Below, piece by piece: positions 25,750 to 32,244 of a stretch of 35,253 bases of DNA. Where the stretch lies: assembly GCA_964627125.1 (NCBI GenBank), contig CAZVJQ010000018.1, forward strand, positions 1 through 35,253, in the 5' to 3' direction. The notes below the pieces were generated by a model. It saw only the letters and a list, made by a program, of their open reading frames with translations, was not told where the DNA came from and made no database searches. The number at the start of each line of letters is the position of its first letter. Within the stretch, counting starts at the first letter, position 1. The translations under genes were made by a program, and so were the position numbers. This stretch comes from Fastidiosipila sp964627125. GTDB lineage: Bacteria; Bacillota; Clostridia; Saccharofermentanales; Fastidiosipilaceae.

Positions 25750-27045
25750 ATGATGCAAGATTGGTTTAAAGACGCAAAATTAGGGATTTTCGTACATTAC
25801 GGAATTTATTCAGCTGGTGGTAGTGGTGAGTCATGGGCTTTCCACAACGGCGGTATGACACATGAAGACTACATGAAGCAAGGAGATAGCTTCACAGCAA
25901 GTAAGTACGATGCAAAAGAATGGGCAAAGTTATTTAAGGACGCTGGTGCTAAGTATGCAGTACTAACTACAAAACACCACGATGGTGTGGCACTTTGGGA
26001 TACAGATACTGAAGATAAATCAGTTGTTAAAGATACTCCAGCAGGACGTGATTTAATTGGCCCATACATTGAAGCTTTAGAAGAAGAAGGCTTAAGAGTT
26101 GGTTTATATTACTCACTAACAAACTGGTCTAGCGCAGACTATAGATCGATTTACAATGACGATACTCCTGAGGAAAATTGGCCAAAGGAAAATGAGTGGG
26201 AAACACCAGCTGGTGGTCCAGAAGACCATGAAGCATGGGAGCGCCACTTAGAATCCAACAATGAGCAAATTAAAGAATTAATGACTCGCTATGGAACTGT
26301 AGATTTACTATGGTTCGATGGTGACTGGGAAAGAACAGCAGAGCAATGGAAGATGGCTGAGTTTAGAGAATATCTACATGAGCTAAATCCAGAAGTTATC
26401 CTAAACTCAAGAATGCGTGGATATGGAGACTATGCTACACCTGAGAGAGGAATTCCAATATACCAACCAGACGGTGTTTGGGAATACTGTAACCCAATTG
26501 GTGCATCATGGGCATGGGCAAGACCTGAGTCACGTAATAGATATCCACATTACTGGAGCAATAGCCGTGAAATTATTCGCCAATTCACAGANNNNNNNNN
26601 NNNNNNNNNNNNNNNNNNNNNNNNNNNNNNNNNNNNNNNNNNNNNNNNNNNNNNNNNNNNNNNNNNNNNNNNNNNNNNNNNNNNNNNNNNNGAAGCTGTT
26701 TATGGAACAGAAGCTGGTGTAGATCTATATCACTACAATGGTGGTTCTACAATCAGTAAAGATGGTAAGAATATTTACCTCTTCGTCCACGATATTCCAA
26801 CATCAGGTGTAGGATTTAAAGGCGTTCACAACAAGATTAAGAACATTACTCTACTACACACAGGCGAAGAATTACCTGCTAAGATTTCTGGTGGTGCTCC
26901 ATGGAACAATATCCCAGGAACACTTTGGATTGACTTGAAAGAAGAGCAAATGCATCCATTAGGTGCAACTGTAATTAAGGTTGAAGTTGAAGATTCATTA
27001 GAGCTTTATACTGGTACAGGTCAAGCAATTACTTATAATGAATAA
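25750..27045 (+). CDS. Alpha-L-fucosidase, GH29, interrupted by an assembly gap
   Basis: The visible 431 codons, of which 34 are undefined, show GH29 features: GIFVHYGIYS (His16), TTKHHDGVALW (His76-His77) and the nucleophile segment LLWFDGDW with Asp190. GH29 enzymes release alpha-linked L-fucose by a retaining mechanism. No signal peptide is present, so it acts in the cytosol on imported substrates. The start could be 25750 or 25753. Exactly 100 Ns (26592-26691) interrupt the region that should contain the acid/base residue. The true distance is unknown, so the apparent continuous frame may be coincidence. The C-terminal beta-sandwich (LFVHDIP, GATVIKVE) is intact. Confidence 0.85.
   Translation: MMQDWFKDAKLGIFVHYGIYSAGGSGESWAFHNGGMTHEDYMKQGDSFTASKYDAKEWAKLFKDAGAKYAVLTTKHHDGVALWDTDTEDKSVVKDTPAGRDLIGPYIEALEEEGLRVGLYYSLTNWSSADYRSIYNDDTPEENWPKENEWETPAGGPEDHEAWERHLESNNEQIKELMTRYGTVDLLWFDGDWERTAEQWKMAEFREYLHELNPEVILNSRMRGYGDYATPERGIPIYQPDGVWEYCNPIGASWAWARPESRNRYPHYWSNSREIIRQFTXXXXXXXXXXXXXXXXXXXXXXXXXXXXXXXXXXEAVYGTEAGVDLYHYNGGSTISKDGKNIYLFVHDIPTSGVGFKGVHNKIKNITLLHTGEELPAKISGGAPWNNIPGTLWIDLKEEQMHPLGATVIKVEVEDSLELYTGTGQAITYNE
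26592..26691. other. Assembly gap of 100 Ns
   Basis: A run of exactly 100 N bases lies inside the GH29 gene. A round 100 is a standard placeholder for a gap of unknown size, so length, frame and the missing catalytic region cannot be judged. Confidence 0.99.
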
Positions 27046-27060
27046 TTATTATTACTTGTG

Positions 27061-27081
27061 GAGCTTGGCGGGTCCAGGCTC
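27061..27081 (+). promoter_or_regulatory. Small hairpin between the fucosidase and GH18 genes
   Basis: GAGCTTGG (27061-27068) pairs with CCAGGCTC (27074-27081), one G-T wobble, loop CGGGT. No T tract follows. It may stabilise or process the message; a terminator is unlikely. Confidence 0.35.
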
Positions 27082-27106
27082 TCACAGTATTTAAGAGGAG
27101 AAAATT

Positions 27107-28180
27107 ATGAATAAGAAAGAATTTTTTGAGAGCAAGTCGCCTTTGACCATTGCTTACGTAAGTACAAGGGATTTGCCTAATGTTACTGAGTCAGATGCTA
27201 AGATTATCGACATAGTAAATATCGCCTTCGCACATGTTGTAGAAGATGCGTGTGTTTGGGAAGAAGGTGGGCCAGCAGCGAGAGAAGCACTAGATAGATT
27301 AGTTGAATTAAATCCAGATATTAAATTTGTGATTTCGGTTGGTGGATGGTCTGCAGGTGGATTCAGTGAGGCTGCAGAGACTGAGGAAGGTAGAAAAACT
27401 TTCGCAAGAACCGCTGCAGCATTGGTTAAAGAATTTGACTTACATGGTGTAGATATTGACTGGGAATATCCAGGATCAAGCATGGGTGGGATTAAATCAT
27501 CTCCAAACGATAAGGAAAACTTCACTTTATATCTACAAGAAATTAGAAATTCTCTAGATGCATTATCAGAAGAGACAGGCAATGAATATAGCTTAAGTAT
27601 AGCTACAGGTGGGGACGCATATTTCATCAGAAACACAGAGATGGACAAAGTTGCTGCAATCCTAGACTACGTACAAATCATGACTTATGACTTACGTGGT
27701 GGATATACACATGCAACAGGTCACCACACAAACTTATTCACACCTCTAAATGACTTCAACAATGTTAGCGTGCAATCTGCTGTTGAGGACTTCAATGCCG
27801 CTGGTGTGCCTAAAGAGAAGATGGTAATCGGTGCTGCATTTTACTCACGTCTATGGAAGGGCGTTCCTGCAGGTACTGAAGGGTTCGATTTTGGTTATAA
27901 CCAAATGGCTGAGACTCAAGGTGGCTACGGTCCAAGCTACGACGATTTAGTAGATAATTGGATTGAGAAGAATGGTTTCGTTCGCTATTGGGACGATGTG
28001 GCCAAAGCCCCTTGGCTCTACGATGGAGAAACTTTCGTTTCTTACGATGACCCAGAATCTATCGCAGAGAAAGTTAAATACTTAAAAGAAGAAGGCTTAC
28101 TAGGAATTATGTATTGGGAATATGCTTTAGCAAGTAAATACTCATTAACACAAGCTATTGAAGATGCAATGAATAGCTAA
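27107..28180 (+). CDS. Cytosolic GH18 glycoside hydrolase
   Basis: This 357-residue protein has no signal peptide. It carries the GH18 substrate motif VISVGGWS and the catalytic block HGVDIDWEYP, in which the acid/base is Glu120 with Asp118 and Asp116 before it; the usual first Asp of DGxDxDxE is His113 here. QIMTYDLRGG and MYWEYALASK match the later GH18 barrel strands. The family cleaves beta-1,4 GlcNAc linkages (chitinases, endo-beta-N-acetylglucosaminidases) by substrate-assisted catalysis that needs an N-acetyl group. Cytosolic location implies imported oligosaccharides or glycopeptides as substrate. It sits between the fucosidase and the surface GH18 lipoprotein, with the binding site AGAGGAG upstream. 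Confidence 0.9.
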   Translation: MNKKEFFESKSPLTIAYVSTRDLPNVTESDAKIIDIVNIAFAHVVEDACVWEEGGPAAREALDRLVELNPDIKFVISVGGWSAGGFSEAAETEEGRKTFARTAAALVKEFDLHGVDIDWEYPGSSMGGIKSSPNDKENFTLYLQEIRNSLDALSEETGNEYSLSIATGGDAYFIRNTEMDKVAAILDYVQIMTYDLRGGYTHATGHHTNLFTPLNDFNNVSVQSAVEDFNAAGVPKEKMVIGAAFYSRLWKGVPAGTEGFDFGYNQMAETQGGYGPSYDDLVDNWIEKNGFVRYWDDVAKAPWLYDGETFVSYDDPESIAEKVKYLKEEGLLGIMYWEYALASKYSLTQAIEDAMNS

Positions 28181-28237
28181 TTGAGTGATGTTCGCTTGCG
28201 AGGAAATTTGAACAATTTTAACTTTGGGGAGTTAATG

Positions 28238-29353
28238 ATGAGAAAATTAAACTATAGAATTTTGGCAATGATAGGAGCTGTTACACTGCTGTTGAGTTCA
28301 TGTAATACTGCGACAAATACTGAGCAGACAAGCTCTGGTAGCAGTACAACAATTGAGCTAACTACTGAAGCAGAAGTGGAAGAAACTACCTTAGAGAGCA
28401 CAACTGAAGAAGTTGAAGAAACTGAGGAAACTACAGAAGTGGAAGCAACGACAGAGGCTACTACTGAGGCTACTACAGAGGAAACTTATGCGGAGGGAAC
28501 TAGAGCACCTGCACCTTTAGAAGGTCCATTATATGCAGGCTACTTTAGAACCTGGCATGATAAGGCAGCTTATCCAGAAAGACCAAACAGCATTGTGGAT
28601 GTTCCAGCTGAAGTAGATATAGTTTTCGTTTTCCCAGATATGACTCCAGGAGATAGCCCATTCTGGCCAGCGCTAAGGGATGAATATATTCCTAGCTTGC
28701 ACGAGCAAGGCACTCATGTGGTTTATACCCAAGGTTTAAGAACAATGCTAAACAAGGACTATCCTAATACTCCCGAGGGCACAGCCGCTCTCGTTCAAGA
28801 ATACATAGATTTCCTAGATGACATGGGCATGGACGGTTTTGACATCGACATGGAAGATAATCTGACTGAAGAAGAGCTGCAAAGATCAATCGACATTATC
28901 GAGGAGTTCGCTAAGCATCTTGGACCTCAATCAGGTGATGACAGGCTGCTAATCTATGACACTAATAGAAATGCAGATACTGACCTGTTCAAAGCAACCC
29001 ACCACAACTTTGACTATGTTCTTTTACAAGCATATGGTCGTCCACTAGCATCTTTAGGACAAACATGGTTGGGATATAGAAAGTATATAAAACCTGAGCA
29101 ATTCTTAATTGGATTCTCATTCTACGAAGAAGGTGATGTATACAATCTCTGGGAAGATACAAATGAACCATTCGAGGAGAGTCGCGCTTACATGTATGCA
29201 AGGTGGCAACCACCTCAAGGAGACAAGGGTGGAATCTTCGCCTATGCAATAGACAGAGACTGGAATGCTGTCTACGACGATGAGACCAAACTTGCAACCT
29301 ATGAATGGAGCAAAGCCCTAAAACAAGTCATGCTAGAACAAGCTGGTAAGTAG
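28238..29353 (+). CDS. Surface GH18 endo-beta-N-acetylglucosaminidase-like lipoprotein
   Basis: This 371-residue lipoprotein has lipobox LSSC (Cys22), followed by a Thr/Glu/Ser-rich linker (about 25-85) that would hold the enzyme away from the membrane. The catalytic domain begins with LYAGYFRTWHDKAAYP and has VDIVFVFPD and the block MDGFDIDMED, containing Asp202, Asp204 and the acid/base Glu206. The YFRTWHDK opening resembles EndoS/EndoF-type ENGases, which cut the chitobiose core of N-linked glycans on proteins. The start at ATG 28238 has GGGGAG six bases before it; the in-frame TTG at 28181 would precede this site and lengthen the signal peptide oddly. It is the last gene of the locus before a terminator. 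Activity on N-glycans is inferred from family and neighbours. Confidence 0.78.
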   Translation: MRKLNYRILAMIGAVTLLLSSCNTATNTEQTSSGSSTTIELTTEAEVEETTLESTTEEVEETEETTEVEATTEATTEATTEETYAEGTRAPAPLEGPLYAGYFRTWHDKAAYPERPNSIVDVPAEVDIVFVFPDMTPGDSPFWPALRDEYIPSLHEQGTHVVYTQGLRTMLNKDYPNTPEGTAALVQEYIDFLDDMGMDGFDIDMEDNLTEEELQRSIDIIEEFAKHLGPQSGDDRLLIYDTNRNADTDLFKATHHNFDYVLLQAYGRPLASLGQTWLGYRKYIKPEQFLIGFSFYEEGDVYNLWEDTNEPFEESRAYMYARWQPPQGDKGGIFAYAIDRDWNAVYDDETKLATYEWSKALKQVMLEQAGK

Positions 29354-29372
29354 ATATTAAAATATAAATTAG

Positions 29373-29417
29373 ATAACGCTTAGTCTGTTTCAATCAACGG
29401 GCTGGGCGTTATTTTTT
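29373..29417 (+). terminator. Terminator ending the glycan locus
   Basis: ATAACGC (29373-29379) pairs with GCGTTAT (29406-29412); TTAGTC and GGCTGG extend the stem with wobbles. Six Ts follow. Confidence 0.82.
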
Positions 29418-29714
29418 GCTTAAGGTGGGAAATGGCTAGTTGAAAAATACGTTATAATTATGCTTATAAAAAACTCACCCCCAGTGCAGGAGGTGAGCAA
29501 AATTCTAGAGGGAGATTCGCATAAATTCTTGAATCCTAGTTATGAATTATAATTAGGCCTTATAGACAAATAGTTATTCTTGTGTGAATAAGCTGTGAAA
29601 TGAAGAGTTGTTTTGTGAATGTTCAAAGGTAGTTAGTTACGAGCTTAGCTCGTGGTGCTTATTGGGAAAAAGTGGCTCACTGTGTTAACAGCGGAATGTG
29701 GTTTGGAGTAAAAA
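29418..29714 (+). other. Long structured leader before the FGGY kinase
   Basis: About 300 bases without a credible coding region. It contains a candidate promoter, a stem CTCACC (29474-29479)/GGTGAG (29492-29497), and a perfect stem ACGAGC-TTA-GCTCGT (29639-29653). I looked for T-box, cobalamin and glmS-type consensus blocks and recognised none. The binding site TTGGAG lies just before the kinase ATG. Confidence 0.5.
29440..29470 (+). promoter_or_regulatory. Candidate promoter of the FGGY kinase
   Basis: TTGAAA (29440-29445) and TATAAA (29465-29470) are five-of-six matches each, but the 19-base spacer is at the long end. A transcript from here has a leader of about 240 bases. Confidence 0.4.
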
Positions 29715-31175
29715 ATGTCAAAAGAAAATATAGTTGAATCAATAAAATTAGGAATAGATATTGGCACAACAAATTTAAAAATAATAGCTTTTGACAATGA
29801 GCTTGAGCAAGTTGCTAGAGTGCAAAAAACTTATATTACTTATTTTCGTGAGGATAGATTTGTTGAGCAAGAAGTAGAAGATATCTATGCAGCTCTAATA
29901 GATGGCTTACTTGAGATCTCTGTTCTAGTGAGCTTGAGACAAGTAGCTAGCATCAGTTTTTCTAGTGCTATGCACTCATTGATTTTATTAGATAAAGAGT
30001 TTAATTTTATCAGCCAAAACATCATCTGGTCAGACAATAGAGCAAGTGACTTAGTAGATAAATTTAAGATGGAAGCGGACTGGTTGTCTTACTATGAAGC
30101 TACAGGCACTCCAGTTCATCCAATGAGTCCATTTGCAAAATTAATGTGGTTTAAAGATAATGGCGTGCTTGCAGATGCTGAATATATTTTCGGTATAAAA
30201 GAGTATTTAATATTTAGATTGAGCGGAGAATATATCTCAGACTATTCTATTGCATCTGCAACAGGGCTTATGAATATCCATAAACTGGAGTGGGATAGTG
30301 CTGCGCTTGATTATTTAGATCTTAATGAAGCTAAACTCCCTAAATTAGTAGATGTAGATTATAAGACTAGCTTAAATAATCCTGAAGTTAAGAGAATTTT
30401 GCATTTAAATAAAGACATTAAAATAGTCATAGGTGGTAGCGATGGATCTCTAACAAATCTTGGAGCTAATGTTTTAACTGAAGGAGATGCAACACTAACT
30501 ATAGGCACCAGTGCTGCCATTAGAATGACCGCTGACAGTCCTCTGCTAGATAAAGAGGGTCGTTTGTTCTCTTACTATATTAAAGACGGCAAATGGCTAA
30601 TTGGTGGTGCAAGTAACAATGGCGGTAATGTACTGAGTTGGCTTAATAGAGTCATGTTCTCAGGAAATGAGACGGTCTTCGATTCTTTAAGTTTGGCTAT
30701 TAGCGAAACTAGTATTGGAGCGGATGGATTATTATTCTTACCATTCCTAAATGGAGAAAGAGCACCATATTGGGATGCAGATTTACGTGCTTCATTTTTA
30801 GGCCTACAAAGTTCCCATTCTAAAAATGATCTAATTAGAGCAATTCTCGAAGGCATGTTTTTCAATATTAAGAATATCAAGAACTTGCTTGAAGATGCTA
30901 TGGGTAAGAGTATTGGAAATATTTATGTTAATGGTGGTCTAGCTGAGAATATAGATGTTATGACTCTTTTAGCAGATTTATTAGGAAGCGACTTAAATAT
31001 ATTTAATGCAACTGATTTAACTGCACTTGGTGCTGTGAAAATAACTACTGATACACAAGCGGCAGCAGTAATAGGACAGGTGCTTGAGTACAACTCTAGC
31101 AAGCATAAAGAGTATTTACTAAGACAAGATAAGTTCAATAAATTAGTTGACCTAATTGCTGAGATATACGGTTAG
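29715..31175 (+). CDS. FGGY-family carbohydrate kinase, gluconokinase-like
   Basis: This 486-residue kinase begins with the phosphate-binding motif LGIDIGTTNLK (about residues 12-22), then has ISFSSAMHSLILLD and IIWSDNRAS, and VVIGGSDGSLTNLGA-type segments of the second lobe. GTPVHPMSPFAKLMWF is typical of FGGY gluconokinases and makes gluconate the best guess, though xylulose, fuculose or other polyols cannot be excluded from sequence. It has its own leader and a convergent terminator, so it is a single-gene unit. If the neighbouring locus frees L-fucose, an L-fuculokinase role would fit, but the motif argues against relying on that. Confidence 0.85.
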   Translation: MSKENIVESIKLGIDIGTTNLKIIAFDNELEQVARVQKTYITYFREDRFVEQEVEDIYAALIDGLLEISVLVSLRQVASISFSSAMHSLILLDKEFNFISQNIIWSDNRASDLVDKFKMEADWLSYYEATGTPVHPMSPFAKLMWFKDNGVLADAEYIFGIKEYLIFRLSGEYISDYSIASATGLMNIHKLEWDSAALDYLDLNEAKLPKLVDVDYKTSLNNPEVKRILHLNKDIKIVIGGSDGSLTNLGANVLTEGDATLTIGTSAAIRMTADSPLLDKEGRLFSYYIKDGKWLIGGASNNGGNVLSWLNRVMFSGNETVFDSLSLAISETSIGADGLLFLPFLNGERAPYWDADLRASFLGLQSSHSKNDLIRAILEGMFFNIKNIKNLLEDAMGKSIGNIYVNGGLAENIDVMTLLADLLGSDLNIFNATDLTALGAVKITTDTQAAAVIGQVLEYNSSKHKEYLLRQDKFNKLVDLIAEIYG

Positions 31176-31203
31176 GTGAAGGCTCAGCTTTATACAAAAA
31201 CAA

Positions 31204-31235
31204 AAAATCACCTCCAATTGCGGAGGTGATTTTTC
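31204..31235. terminator. Convergent terminator between the FGGY kinase and recR
   Basis: A perfect 12-pair stem, AAAATCACCTCC (31204-31215) with GGAGGTGATTTT (31222-31233), has a run of Ts on the plus strand and of As on the other side. It can serve both converging genes. Confidence 0.9.
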
Positions 31236-31270
31236 TTTTACCTATTCATTTGCTGCTCAGAAACTAAAAA

Positions 31271-31873
31271 CTAAATCTCAATTCTTCTTTCAATAGCACG
31301 CCCTAGAGTAACTTCATCTGCATACTCTAGACTTGATCCATAAGGAAGACCACTAGCTATTCTTGAACATTTAACACCACTTGGCTTAACTAATCTAGCA
31401 ATATAGTTTGCTGTAGCTTCACCTTCAACAGTAGAGTTATTAGCTAAAATTATTTCATTAATTTCAGTATCACTCTGTAATCGCTGTAATAACTCTCTTA
31501 AGTGAATATCTTCAGGACCTATATTTTCCATAGGGGAGATAGTTCCATGCAATACATGGTAGAGACCTGAGTATTCTCTAGTTTTTTCCATAGCAATAAC
31601 ATCTGATGGATTTTCGACAACACAAACTACTGTTTTATCTCGTTTTTCATCAGAGCAAATCTCACAAACTTCCTTATCTGTTAAATCACAGCAATACTTA
31701 CAGAGTTTAATATTATTCTTGGCATCAATAATTGAATTAGCTAAATCTTCTACATTTGATTTATCTAAGTTTAAAATATGAAATGCTAAACGCTGTGCAG
31801 TTTTACGACCTATTCCAGGTAATCTACTAAGTTGAGATATTAATTTTGAAATGCTGGAAGCATAATCCGCCAT
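31271..31873 (-). CDS. recR: Recombination mediator protein RecR
   Basis: The 200-residue product has the helix-hairpin-helix SRLPGIGRKTAQRLAFH (residues 16-32), the zinc site with Cys58, Cys61, Cys70 and Cys73, and a Toprim domain starting at TVVCVVENPSDV. The C-terminal VTLGRAIERR is conserved. RecR acts with RecF and RecO to load RecA at gaps. The start codon overlaps the ybaB stop by one base, showing coupling in the dnaX-ybaB-recR operon, whose order is conserved in bacteria. Confidence 0.97.
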   Translation of the reverse strand: MADYASSISKLISQLSRLPGIGRKTAQRLAFHILNLDKSNVEDLANSIIDAKNNIKLCKYCCDLTDKEVCEICSDEKRDKTVVCVVENPSDVIAMEKTREYSGLYHVLHGTISPMENIGPEDIHLRELLQRLQSDTEINEIILANNSTVEGEATANYIARLVKPSGVKCSRIASGLPYGSSLEYADEVTLGRAIERRIEI

Positions 31874-32223
31874 TAAAGACCTAACCCACCTAAACCGCCT
31901 AAGCCGCCTAGTTTTTGATCACTTAGCGCTGCTAATTTTTCATTTGCACCATTAACTGCTGCTAAAATTGTATCCTGTAGAATTTCTACATCTTCAGGGT
32001 CTAATGCATCTGGGTCAATTTGAATGTCTAATAATTGGTGCTCACCATTTATTTTAACAGTAACCATTCCACCACCAGCTGTATGCTCAATTTCAGTTGT
32101 AGCTAATTCTTCTTGAGCTTTAGCCATATCTTCTTGCATTTTTTGAGCTTGCTTCATTAACTGATTCATATTGCCCATGTTTCCACCCATCCCTGGGAAT
32201 CCACCACGTCCTCTTTTTGCCAT
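31873..32223 (-). CDS. ybaB: YbaB/EbfC nucleoid-associated protein
   Basis: This 116-residue protein begins with a Gly/Arg/Met-rich stretch, then has MNQLMKQAQKMQEDMAKAQEEL-like coiled coil, then GGGMVTVKINGEHQLLDIQID and PEDVEILQDTILAAVN, all typical of the YbaB/EbfC family of DNA-binding proteins. The C-terminal tail is a low-complexity LGGLGGLGGLGL. The gene sits between dnaX and recR as in most bacteria, with GAGGT upstream of the start. Confidence 0.96.
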   Translation of the reverse strand: MAKRGRGGFPGMGGNMGNMNQLMKQAQKMQEDMAKAQEELATTEIEHTAGGGMVTVKINGEHQLLDIQIDPDALDPEDVEILQDTILAAVNGANEKLAALSDQKLGGLGGLGGLGL

Positions 32224-32244
32224 AATAAATACCTCTATCTTTAA

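Noticed and set aside
28181..28237. Longer ENGase-like lipoprotein from TTG 28181
   Set aside because: It would place 19 polar residues before the lipoprotein signal peptide; GGGGAG fits ATG 28238.
29418..29714. T-box or known metabolite riboswitch before the FGGY kinase
   Set aside because: No T-box TGGNACCGCG block or other known consensus could be found; left as an unexplained leader.
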